Source of the DNA: Agelas oroides
Taxonomy: Eukaryota > Porifera > Demospongiae > Agelasida > Agelasidae
DNA: 64,000 nucleotides
Direction: 5' to 3'
Assembly: GCA_949130485.1 (NCBI GenBank)
Contig: OX422191.1
Span: 557,936-621,935 of the forward strand
The position numbers were made by a program, and so were the translations under genes. Positions 21,911 to 64,000 of this stretch are shown piece after piece. Positions within the stretch are counted from its first letter, which is position 1. The number at the start of each line of letters is the position of its first letter. The notes under the pieces were generated by a model. It had not been told where the DNA came from. It saw only the letters and a program-made list of their open reading frames with translations, and did no database searches.

Positions 21911-22527
21911 CTCAAGTTTGTGTAATTTTGGAATGACAAACTAAAACATAAGTGGGTTAGTTACACCATAATGTCATGCATTGTCTATGTGTGATTTGAG
22001 GTAAGATCATAGTCAAAATAAGTTGTACATGCACAAGTAAATGTGTATGTACATGTGTGTTATATCCTATTCTGGAAAAAATACCTAGTTGCTGCCAGAT
22101 GTCTGTCCAATGTAATTTGTACAGGCATGCAGGTGACTCTACCGTCATCCACCTGTCTTCTTAATTTTTGATACTGCCATATATGGTAAAGCAACTTTGA
22201 CTACAGGTATGTGGGAGCATTGCAAGAGATAATTCCCCTGTTGCATTGTAATAGTTTTAAATTTGTGTGTTTGGCGTTGAACCAACAATGACTACAGGAT
22301 TTGCCAACTGGTTAGATCTGCTTTGTAGATAATTGATTGAGGAGACACAAGTTAGGTATTACATAACCAAGTGCTGCGATCATACATTGTACATACAGAC
22401 GTGACTTACTACAAAACCATCTAATGACACTGTAAGGAGTACTTTCTAACCATACATGGAGATGTAAGTTAGGTACACATAACCAAGTGATAATACATAC
22501 AAAAATATCTTTGTTAAAGTACTAAAT
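21911..22527. repeat. Direct duplication, copy 2 (overlaps the true TMUB 3' end)
   Basis: Second copy, with several small indels relative to 21007-21607. It includes the stop codon and last ~26 codons of TMUB at 22446-22527 and ~530 bp of its downstream region, so the duplication copied the gene's 3' end. Confidence 0.85.
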
Positions 22528-25500
22528 ACATATGGGTAGGTTAGTAGAAACACCCAAACAATGGCCAGTATCAGCCCAAAGAGAGGAATGAAGAGCTTTG
22601 AAAGGTCTAGCATTTCAATTTCATGCTGGTTCTCCTCGTGTGCTTCTGTTGGTTGTGGCCTTCCAATGTGGACATGTATCGCACCTTGGTTTCCCATCTC
22701 CAGTTGCTCCAGTGTGAGTGTGTCCTCATTCAGCACCCTGCCTCGGTAAATGAACCGTACAGGACGACTCTGGGAGATCTCTGACTGAAAGTAGGTGCTG
22801 GGAACATGGTGAGAGTAAAACAATGAAGAAGAGTATGCAAAACACATGAAAAGTTGACTCTCGAGAGACAGTAACACACACACACACACAATGCAGCATA
22901 ATCTGCTGATGAGGGTATGTGGAATGGGAACAAGACTGTGTAGAGTGGGAACAAGGCTGTGTGGAGTGGGAACAAGACTGTGTGGGATGGAAACACGACT
23001 ATGTGGAATGGGAACAAGACTGTGGAATGGGAACAAGACTGTGTGGAGTGGGAACAAGACTGGACTGGGAACAAGACTGTGTGGAATTGGAAACACGACT
23101 GTGGAATGGAAACATGACTGTGGAATGGGAACAAGACTGTGTGGAGTGGGAACAAGGCTGTGTGGAGTGGGAACAAGACTGTGGAATGGGAACAAGAATG
23201 TGGGATGGGAACAAGAATGTGGAATTGGAACAAGACTGTGTGGGATGGAAACACGACTATGTGGAATGGGAACAAGACTGTGTAGATTTGGAACAAGGCT
23301 TTCTGGAAGACCAATTAACACCATTCATGCAGAAAAAGAAATGAGGAATGAAATAGTGTAGTTCTGGAAATTTTCATGTTCTAAAATTTTCATGTTTTAT
23401 TTTTTTTGTGTAAAAATATTTGCATAGTCTATATAGGACACCCACGAAAATTTTTTTCCAGTACTATATGTTACTAGGTTTATTGATCTGGAACAAGACT
23501 ACGCACGTCAAGAAACATGGAGTACGAACAGCTTGCTGCAGCTGTTAGCGAGCTACTTGCGTCCGAAAGGGTACCCAGGAACACACTGTATACATGTACT
23601 GTGGAAGTAAAGATGGATGATTATCGGATACAGAGAAAGTTGTCATGTGTTTGCCATGAGTCATCTGCGGGTATCGAACTCGGAGGCCCTCTCATGCGAA
23701 ATAACTACCGTAAAATCGGGATAATAGGCACCCACACAAAATAAGCATCATGAATATACATGTTAGGCACCAATTTTGATTACAGCAACCACATCGCGTT
23801 TATAAGCACCCATACAAAAATAGGCACCCCACATGAAAAGGCATCTGTTACTGCACAAATGGAAGTGAATTTGCTGATTTTTCTAACGTAGCGGCTAACT
23901 TTCGCCAGTGTCTATCCCTGATTGTAACAAGCTATCGACACAGGATACAAACCAAAATTTAGGCAAGGCCTCTTGATAAAACATGTCCAGGAAATAACGA
24001 AAAACATATCCAGGAAATAACGAAAAGCTCTAACAGGTTCATTAGTTCCATGCGCTTTACATTGGTGGGCGGGGATTGGCAACGATCGATCGATTGCTGA
24101 CTGTATCTCTGGTTCTATAAACGCTATAAACATTGGACAGAAATCAGCAGAAAAAGAACCTCCAGGCATAAAATATATCACAGCTAATCCATTCCCACAT
24201 GCAATTATCAGCACCCCATGAAAATAAGCATCCCTCGAAAATAAGCCTATTCTGGCTGCTAATTTCAAAAAACAGGCACCGGTGCTTAATATCCCGATTT
24301 TACGGTCTCAAGCTGTGCTAAAACTAAGAGCCGTCTTGCACAAAACAACTATAACTAGCTGCGTTGTAAAACCATGTGTGCAAAAAGTGCTGACCATGAT
24401 GATTTATTTTCGTTGTAAAATACAGTTGGTGTTTCTTTATTTTCGTGGTTTTTGCAAATCACGAAAATATTTTTACAATGAAAATTTCCAGACCTACAGT
24501 ATTGGGAATCTGAAGGCTATAATATACCTTCTGAGTTCACCCAGAGTGCAGTTTGGGCTGGCATTCACTGTCAATGAATTCTCTGACATAATCAACCTCA
24601 GTGACACGGCACCACTTCTGTCAGTGCCACCATCACCATCTACATTACCTCCTCCAGTTTGTGTGGAGTGGGTTTGTGAGATGCTGCTAGGGTTAAACCT
24701 TGATCTCAGTTCCGTGTCTGCTGGTTCAGGATCATGAGATGGTATGGCGTTGGTAGAACTGTCTGACTGTGAAGAGTCACGTTCAGCTGTAGTTGTGTGG
24801 GTATGTGAGTGTAGTGGGGGTGTGTGGGCATGTTGGACAGGGTTTTACCTACAAGGGTAAGTGAGAAGCTTTGGGAGAGGCAGGGAGAACCTTGTATATT
24901 TTCCCACGTGAGCAGTGTCAAGGGTGGAAAGGGGGTAGAGAGACCATAATTGTGCGTGGGTGTCCCCCGAAGACTCAGAACAGCAGAAAGAGCAAAGGTA
25001 GTGGGTGACTTACTTCATATATCTAGCTAGCGAAGAATATCCTACACACCGAGCGTTGAGCATATAGTTGGATGAATAGCGTGTAAAACGTTGCCTTTCT
25101 GTTCTGAAAATTCTGACCTATTTTGACTTCATGCTCACGTGAGAAAAGATACCAGGCTCTCCCTGCTTATTCGCATTCCAGAGCAAGGGAGCCTGGGAAC
25201 GAGGCTAGTGGGAACTCTTACTTTTTCAGAGTACTATCACACCTTCTGCCAGTATGACAAGTAGTGAAACTTTTCATACTGCAAGCACCGATGAAGGCCT
25301 AGGTCTCATTCCTAGAATGTTTATCACAACAGACTCTGAGGAAGATGATCTTGAAGCTGCCGCTGTGTAGTGTAATCTGGTAGTTTCAAACTTTGTGCCT
25401 AAATGGAGCCAAAAAATTTACGCGCTGGATCAGAGGACATAGGATGTGATCATGTGATAATGAAAATTAAATGACACTCCAAGGCAAAGAACATGGATGC

Positions 25501-26158
25501 AAGCTAAATGAATGGCTCTATGGACGATGTCACAATGGGCACAATGGTTTTCGACAAAGCTGAAGATGTCTGGCAGTTAAAACAGCCTCCTGTAACTCAC
25601 TTAGCATCAAACTGGCAACTTACAAGCATAGCCGGCAAGGTAAGTAATAATCAATTTTGACTAGCCAGATAGCTTCAGCTTAGTCAAAAACCTTATGAGC
25701 CCGTCCTGCTTAGTCCACAGAGCGATCTTTGTAGCTTGCATTTACGATTCTGGCCCTTGTAGTGTCATCAGAGCTCACTAATTGAGACATGACGTCATGT
25801 CCTTCCTCCTCTGAAGCTAGATTATTTACTCTCTAGTTACACTCTTTATAATGTGTAACTGATTTGTCCTCTGCCTGACATGAAAAGGAGTAGGATGTCA
25901 ATCAGACCATCCTTCCTCTGTATGCAAAAAACAGTTTGGGAATGGAACTAGACATCAACAGCAATTATAGTGCAATGTGAATTATAGACCTTGGCCATGC
26001 TCGCTTTGTCTTTGGTCTTGTTCCTGTCTTTGTGGCCTCCTCCTCTGCTGCTGTTGCTGTCTTCTTGAGATGAAGACTAACATGCAGAGTGAGAGGAGGA
26101 GAAAAGAACCGAACAGAAGAACCTCGTCACCAATGCCAGGTACCAAGTCATCAGCCAT
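22446..26158 (-). CDS. TMUB: TMUB1/2-like transmembrane ubiquitin-like protein (259 aa, 3 exons)
   Basis: Minus-strand exons 26158-25990, 24786-24528 and 22797-22446 (stop TAG) join in phases 1 and 2. Residues 1-33 (MADDLVPGIGDEVLLFGSF, then LLLSLCMLVFISRR) match the short luminal start and first membrane span of vertebrate TMUB proteins. ~117-192 is a ubiquitin-like domain (VSLRLIMSENSLTV, VRFIYRGRVLNEDTLTLEQL). ~205-259 holds two hydrophobic spans (LFIPLFGLILAIVWVFLLTY). Length and order fit TMUB1/TMUB2, which act at the ER and plasma membrane (ERAD links, receptor recycling) and are not processed like ubiquitin. Which vertebrate paralogue it corresponds to cannot be said. Intron 2 holds a minisatellite and an inverted-repeat element. 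Exon 3's end was duplicated downstream. Confidence 0.88.
22915..23330. repeat. Minisatellite in TMUB intron 2
   Basis: Irregular ~14-22-bp units of the type GTGGAATGGGAACAAGACT. Both strands stay open over much of it, producing spurious frames (CVEWEQD / HSLVPIP repeats). Confidence 0.9.
23517..23707 (+). CDS. Unidentified plus-strand ORF in TMUB intron 2
   Basis: MEYEQLAAAVSELLASERVP then RNTLYTCTVEVKMDDYRIQR: ordinary amino-acid composition, ATG start, no repeats. It runs straight into the inverted-repeat element at 23708, which would have truncated it. It may be a gene fragment; no family recognised. Confidence 0.35.
23708..24305. mobile_element. Inverted-repeat element CCGTAAAATCGGGAT (598 bp)
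   Basis: Ends CCGTAAAATCGGGATAATAG / TTAATATCCCGATTTTACGG, ~25 bp, with further inner pairs (AGGCACC / GGTGC, AATAAGCATC). Non-coding. It interrupts the 23517 ORF. Confidence 0.75.
24940..25206. mobile_element. Repeat shared with 63530-63840
   Basis: GACCATAATTG, CTCAGAACAGCA, AACGTTGCCTTTCTGTTCTG and CATGCTCAC blocks occur in the same order at 63570-63790. The right end is a TAGCCTCG-type terminus. Diverged copies. Confidence 0.5.
25508..25639 (+). CDS. Possible first exon in TMUB intron 1
   Basis: ATG at 25508, preceded by an in-frame TAA, reads MNGSMDDVTMGTMVFDKAED, continues VWQLKQPPVTHLASNW and ends at GCAAG|GTAAGT. A perfect donor with phase 0 makes an exon plausible, antisense to TMUB. 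An earlier small frame (25257-25370) ending SEEDDLEAAAV is also acidic and unexplained. Confidence 0.25.
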
Positions 26159-26404
26159 CCTTGGTGTCTGCTGTCACCATTTGAGTGATATGAACTTCAA
26201 TACACAGTTTAAAACTTAGGTCGAAAACTGAAGTTTGTGCCCCTTCATGAACTCATGTTCTTGGGCCAAAGATATACATGGCGAGATTTATGTTCGGAGA
26301 TGTCCTCTCCTGAAACAGTGAAAGCTTTTACTGTTTACGTAGACTACTTGCAGCTTGCTCTCTTGCCCAAAACTTCTAATAGAAGCGCACCACCTACATG
26401 ACAT

Positions 26405-26520
26405 GGGCGGGGTCTCATGAGTCGTGCCCAGCCCGCGCGCGCCTCCCGGCGAAAGGGCCGCGCCGGGCCCGGGGACGAGCTATGGGCGTGGCCGCATAGT
26501 TCGACACGTACACGTGCCTG
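26405..26520. other. CpG-rich patch upstream of TMUB
   Basis: GCCCAGCCCGCGCGCGCCTC and GGGCCGCGCCGGGCCC form a partly palindromic GC block ~250-300 bp upstream of the TMUB start (26158, minus). It could be promoter-proximal CpG sequence or a small GC-rich element (compare 690-740). Confidence 0.4.
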
Positions 26521-26778
26521 TGACTGTAATGCTTGTCGAGTTGCCAGAGTGAGCTCGAGTGAGAGTGATCGATCAAAGGAACAGTCATTACTGTGGCTGC
26601 GTTGGTATGTTTGTATGTAACTCTACCAGGGTAACTGTTTCATGATATCACACAAGTCACAACCAAGTCGTGCATAGCCCGGACTGCTTTGTTGATCAAG
26701 GTGAACGAAGATAGTAGCTAGTTGGACTGGTCGAATTTTGGATCCCTCAGTACTTCATTGCGTGTATAGACGTTGGAA

Positions 26779-27048
26779 TTATATTGTGGTGTGAAGGTAA
26801 ACTAATCGTACACCCAATAGAACAGCATTCATTATTGTCTCTTGGTTGAACTTAACTGTGGTTTGAGAGTGAAGTGTAATGATGTCATCGAAGTATTTTA
26901 GACTTTTTGTTGTCTGTACATCTAGAGGTAAGACAGTCTTAATGATTTCTGGCCACGTGGCGTAATTTCCAAATTTACTCATCCATGGGGTGTACAGTTG
27001 AATAGTGCAATCCTGGGGTAGTTTATGCCGGCATAATTTAAAGCACAA
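26779..27048 (-). CDS. Unidentified 89-codon minus-strand ORF
   Basis: Frame ends in TAA and contains WMSKFGNYATWPEIIKTVLP and SLKYFDDIITLHSQTTVKFN, with protein-like composition. Could be a terminal exon or a transposon remnant. No family recognised; no upstream exon found. Confidence 0.3.
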   Translation of the reverse strand: MCFKLCRHKLPQDCTIQLYTPWMSKFGNYATWPEIIKTVLPLDVQTTKSLKYFDDIITLHSQTTVKFNQETIMNAVLLGVRLVYLHTTI

Positions 27049-27571
27049 TAGGCAGCTATTAGCATAAGCACAATCTCGAGCGCTTACGTAATTATTTAAC
27101 CTTTGAACCTAGTAAGAAATACTAAACAATCCACGTGTAAAGTAACCGCTCACGCTAGGTACTACTAGCACGAGGATCGCAACGTCTGACTCTTGCAACA
27201 GCTCGTATCAGAGCTCGGGTAGTATGCCCAAAGAGGCGGAGTCCACATCTTCCGAGTCGACTGTATCATTGCTGGACCAACTCAAGGCTCCTACGCGATC
27301 AGAACTGTTTCGTAAACGCTGTGTACACATTGGGCATAATGGGGAAGATAACTGAGCATAATTGTTAAAATTATCAGGAATAAAGGAATAGCATAATAGG
27401 ATAGCAATGAAGCATAATGTGCGGGAGCCTAGTTTGGACACTGGATGACAAGCTGCTGTAGTGAGCCTAGTCTGGACCCCGGACCCTTCTGACAAGGTGA
27501 AGCAGGGTCTACAGGAAAAATCTTGCGTGGAAGTGTCTTGAGTGCTGGAAGTAACAATGAGATATTAGCAT

Positions 27572-27902
27572 AGGGACCAGACCCTCAAAAAATCTAACAG
27601 GAGGGTCTGGTAAATGGGCTGGGGTGGAAATGTACACTGTGCCCGGTATGCAGGCGCACTTCTGATTGGCTTTTGATTTCTGATGTGTGTTTATTAGAGA
27701 GCCATCTTCGCGTTTTGCTTCGTTTTACAAAGCTGTAACACCAAGCGGGAAAGATTAGAACACTTTTGCGAGTGTCTGGTTCACCAGAAAGGCTACAGAA
27801 GGTTCAGCAATTAATAAATTCCTAACATTCTGAAGTGTACACTTCCACCCCGCCCTGTTTACCAGATGTTCCTTTTCGATATTTTGAGGGTCTGGTTCCG
27901 AG
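27572..27902. mobile_element. Inverted-repeat element AGGGACCAGACCCTC (~330 bp)
   Basis: Left end AGGGACCAGACCCTCAAAA, right end TTTTGAGGGTCTGGTTCC. Arms pair over ~65 bp out to GTGTACA(C). It lies ~500 bp upstream of ABRACL. Confidence 0.8.
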
Positions 27903-28166
27903 ACCACCAACAGCATAGCCCACTGTCCCTGACATTTGAGCTAAGAAAAACAGGGTTCAATGGGTCTTTAGTACCAAAATTCGACAGACAATCTGATTAT
28001 GGAAGAGAATTATTCGACAAGCTATTATTATTACCTGGCTTGTTCTTTCCATCACTTGTGATAACAAATTCTGTTAGTATGCTGCACTGTAACAACATTA
28101 ATTATTTTCCTAAGTTTGCGAGTGTTTACAGCATCACAAACAAAGACCGTATAAAACAAACTGGGG

Positions 28167-28192
28167 AGGGGGGGGGGGGGGGGGGGGGGGGT
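28167..28192. repeat. Poly-G run upstream of ABRACL
   Basis: About 25 G residues interrupted by one A near the start. Similar G runs lie at ~3355, ~3430 and ~35333. Capable of forming G-quadruplex. Confidence 0.8.
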
Positions 28193-28399
28193 ATTGTTTT
28201 ATGTAAAAACTGAAAGGGCAAGATAAAGACACGGAACTTAAATTTCCAGCAAAGTTTACTCACATACAGATATTGTAGCATTGGTTTTTGCTGTTGTTTG
28301 AAGAGCGGCTTTTGCCAAGAATTGTATGTAATATTTAGCCGATTTTTCCTTCAATTTTTTTCTTTCCTTTTCTCTTTCCCTCTGCAGGACTCGGTAGCC

Positions 28400-28648
28400 A
28401 TGAATGTCGACCATGAAGTTGGACTGCTTGTGCAGGAGATAAAACGCCTCGGAACCCCAAATTCCGATGGACAAGTGTCGGTGAAATTTGGTGTCCTGTT
28501 TTCAGATGACAAGTGTGCCAATTTATTTGAGGCTCTTGTTGGGACGCTTAGGGCTGCCAAACGAAAGAAGTTTATCAAATATGACGGTGAATTACTACTT
28601 CAAGGTGTCCATGACAATGTGGAGATTGTACTCCTAAAAGATGAATGA
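28400..28648 (+). CDS. ABRACL: ABRACL, Costars-family protein (82 aa)
   Basis: MNVDHEVGLLVQEIKRLGTP, FGVLFSDDKCANLFEALVGT and ELLLQGVHDNVEIVLL match human ABRACL (81 aa) nearly residue for residue. The whole product is one Costars domain, a winged-helix-like fold also found at the C-terminus of ABRA/STARS. The family is linked to actin dynamics and cell motility. The complete coding sequence is in one exon. The acceptor CCCTCTGCAG at 28387, 12 bp before the ATG, implies a 5'-UTR intron; the non-coding first exon was not located. Confidence 0.95.
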   Translation: MNVDHEVGLLVQEIKRLGTPNSDGQVSVKFGVLFSDDKCANLFEALVGTLRAAKRKKFIKYDGELLLQGVHDNVEIVLLKDE

Positions 28649-28883
28649 ACCAGATCACTGTAATGGTTTGGCAGTTTTAGTTTTAGATTTTTATTTTGAA
28701 ACAGTGAAATGGCACAATTTTTGCACCTCAAGCACTTAATGGAGAGTGGTATGACTGATTTTATTATTACATTGTTTGTGTAGGGTACCATATTGGTGTC
28801 TGATCAAAGTCATTTAAACACTATGTAACATGTCAATATATATATTTTATAAATCAACTAGCCTCTTTTCCGGGCCTGCTCAG

Positions 28884-29046
28884 GCTAGCTACAAACCAGA
28901 ATCCATCTCCATCGGATATGCGTCAATGTGGCAATTTTGGACCGACCCTTGCCGAGTTCTATGACTGGCTCCAGTTTGATCCCAACAATCCAGCTACCGG
29001 TTCCCTGCCAACGATTGCACCGCCAGAGCCGACCATGTATAAGTAG
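28884..29046 (+). CDS. Possible terminal exon of an unknown gene
   Basis: Following acceptor GGGCCTGCTCAG, the frame reads LATNQNPSPSDMRQCGNFGP then TLAEFYDWLQFDPNNPATGS and ends PTMYK-stop. Balanced composition and a clean end suggest real protein. No family is recognised, and it does not extend ABRACL, whose stop is intact. It could also be a short protein from the internal ATG at 28918. Confidence 0.35.
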
Positions 29047-30090
29047 GCTAGTGGTTTGACCATGTGACCTTTGATGAACCTTCAACTGATGAATATGTAT
29101 ACATATGTAAGTCAGTGATAATCAAACCACCTCAGTGCAACTCTAGAGAACACACAGCTGGACTAGGCTCCTGGTCACTGGTCATGCACTGCGGGCTCTG
29201 TAGGTCAGTCTGTGATATACTAGATCACGTACTCAGTCAGCAGTAGGCTATTTCTCTGTAGCTTCAGTGGTGCATGGAAGTAACTGACCAAAACAGCTAT
29301 AGGTCTTTTAGTATAGCAATCAAGCTACATTGCTCAGCTAATGGCCAAATCCATGCTGTTAAAAAGTCCAGTGGAAATTCCAGTAGCACAATTCCTGCAG
29401 TCAACTTGACTTAATTGCAACTTGAGTTTTATTGATTTTTCAGGCTTGATAGATGCTTAAAAATGGCACATAGGGGTTGCTTACAACAGCATTTCTGCAG
29501 AAGTTAAATCAAAGTTCCAATCAGAAATCTGCACTGATGTCATATTATGAACAGGATTGGTATCTTTTATGACATCAAATTTTGACCATGGCAACTTGGC
29601 AAGTGATTTATAAAGAACTTTAAAGACTTGTCGGAGTTATTTACTTTGGATGTACTTCACGAGGTTGTCTGATAGCCAAGAATAAGAATACATGTCTGTT
29701 GTGCATAATGCATGTGAAACATATACCTTGAAATGAGAGTTTAGCAACCATGCATCAGCACTTTTTTTGAACAGATCAATCAATGTAGCTACCACTTCAA
29801 CAAGCCACCTCATGCCATAGAATATGTCAATGAAACAGGTACTGTCGCATGTATATATTTTGTGATACTGATATTCCTACCATCCTCTAGAAGCAAGCTT
29901 AAATGTGACAGATAATGACAACAAAATATTGTTGTATAGCTTGTGAAAAACTGGTGTAGCTGCAATTTTCTAGAAGCCTGGTACAAAATCTCAGAAATTC
30001 ACATCTTTGCAGAGAACACGTGGTCTTGTCCCAACCCTACTCGGTTCTGTGTCATATATATCGTGGGGACCGGGACTAGACTGACTGGGT
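29047..30090. other. Intergenic between ABRACL region and POLE
   Basis: AT-rich and without convincing exons. CpG content rises sharply from ~30085 into the POLE promoter. Confidence 0.45.
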
Positions 30091-30123
30091 CTGGGCACGT
30101 GCGTGCGCGCGGCGCGGTGGGAG

Positions 30124-30135
30124 TTTGGCGGGAAA
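30124..30135 (+). promoter_or_regulatory. E2F-type site in the POLE promoter
   Basis: TTTGGCGGGAAA is a full match to the E2F/DP consensus TTTSSCGGGAAA-type site, 79 bp before the POLE ATG, inside a short GC-rich block (GTGCGCGCGGCGCGG). E2F control of replication genes at G1/S is established in animals. That it works here is inference. Confidence 0.65.
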
Positions 30136-30213
30136 GTTGCGGAGGTAGCCTATAATATACGTGTATTCACCAAGGTCCATGTTAGACTACCACAGGATCT
30201 TGACGACTGATAC

Positions 30214-63333
<33,120 letters not shown>

Positions 63334-63349
63334 GTAAGCGAAAAATACA

Positions 63350-63432
63350 GACGGACAGAGACACAGACAGACAGACAGACAGAGACAGACAGAGACAGAC
63401 ACAGACACAGACAGACAGACAGACAGACAGAC

Positions 63433-63477
<45 letters not shown>

Positions 63478-63480
63478 TGA
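63350..63480. repeat. (CAGA)n microsatellite after POLE exon 28
   Basis: Starts ~15 bp after the donor AGA|GTAAGC. Frames made of TDRQTDRQ or SVCLSVCL are artefacts. A (GATT)n run closes the window at 63962-64000. Confidence 0.95.
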
Positions 63481-63529
63481 ACAAGCAGACATATTAACAT
63501 TGTTCCCAGGCCCCATCCAGCTTCCCATC

Positions 63530-63840
63530 AGCCTGGTACAGTTATAATGTGGGTGATGTCGGGATATAAAGGATTATAGAAAGACCATAATTGAACATGG
63601 GTGCAGTTCAGCTCAGAACAGCAAGAAGATATGAAGGTACCAGGTAACTTACTGCACGCATTTACGTACCTTGAGGGGGAAACGGTCAAAAACACAAAGT
63701 ATGGAGCGTGTTAGTTGGTTGACAAAATGTTGCCTTTTTGTTCTGAAAAGTTTTGCTGTTTGCCGAATATGTCATGCTCACATCAGTCCAGGCCTTCTCC
63801 TACCTTACTGAACTGAACTCGAAGCAATGGGAAGTTGTGC
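63530..63840. mobile_element. Repeat related to 24940-25206
   Basis: Shares GACCATAATTGAACATGGGT-like, CAGAACAGCA, TGTTGCCTTTTTGTTCTGAA and TCATGCTCAC blocks in order. No further POLE exon was recognised between here and the window end. Confidence 0.5.
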
Positions 63841-63965
63841 AGGGCTTAGCAATGACGCTAAGATGTACTGACATACAGACACACTCACAGATACACAGAC
63901 AGTAGACAGACAGACAGAAGTGTGATCATGTATAAGACATGAGGGATACAAGACTGACTTACTGA

Positions 63966-64000
<35 letters not shown>

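Noticed and set aside
22730-23361. HSLVPIP / CVEWEQD repeat ORFs on both strands
   Set aside because: Minisatellite within TMUB intron 2. The real exon starts at 22797, and the upstream part of those frames is intron.

Overview
The window is eukaryotic nuclear DNA from an animal. Coding sequence is split by GT-AG introns, the best-read gene is metazoan-type DNA polymerase epsilon, and most of the rest is AT-rich intron and intergenic DNA full of short inverted-repeat elements and tandem arrays. A protein-kinase/coiled-coil/Kelch gene, a combination I associate with sponge-type expansions, and compact intron-rich genes make a marine invertebrate likely and a demosponge plausible. That placement is inference. 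No tRNA, rRNA, CRISPR array or intact autonomous transposon was recognised.

Layout. 0.9-1.9 kb (+): last exons of an unrecognised gene, with a hAT-type element inserted exactly over the stop codon. 3.7-4.4 kb: LINE endonuclease relic. 6.8-9.8 kb (-): a five-exon secreted von Willebrand A-domain protein with a Thr/Pro linker. 9.9-21 kb: gene-poor, with a large 26-bp minisatellite (14.1-16.1 kb), a CCAAT-bearing array, long inverted repeats and a TTAA-flanked element. 21.0-22.5 kb: a 0.6-kb direct duplication that copied the end of the next gene. 22.4-26.2 kb (-): a three-exon TMUB (ubiquitin-like, transmembrane) gene. 28.4-28.65 kb (+): ABRACL (Costars). 30.2-63.3 kb (+): first 28 coding exons (1,266 codons) of POLE, running off the right edge. 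They cover the exonuclease, the polymerase and the Fe-S cysteines.

POLE introns hold most of the oddities. Intron 19 (10.8 kb) carries, on the same strand, an intronless 797-aa kinase-Kelch gene, five phase-consistent exons of another unrecognised gene, and a ~4.3-kb foldback element. Five POLE introns carry independent tandem arrays that share the core TCATGTGA. Many acceptors are preceded by 100-450 bp pyrimidine tracts. At least ten families of small palindromic or inverted-repeat elements recur, several nested in one another.

Function. POLE is the leading-strand replicase, and a perfect E2F-type site lies ~80 bp upstream of its start codon. TMUB relates to ER/membrane ubiquitin-like functions, ABRACL to actin dynamics, the VWA protein is extracellular, and the kinase-Kelch protein is probably a signalling scaffold. 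Nothing suggests these genes form one pathway. Exon limits were set by hand from splice motifs and reading-phase continuity.
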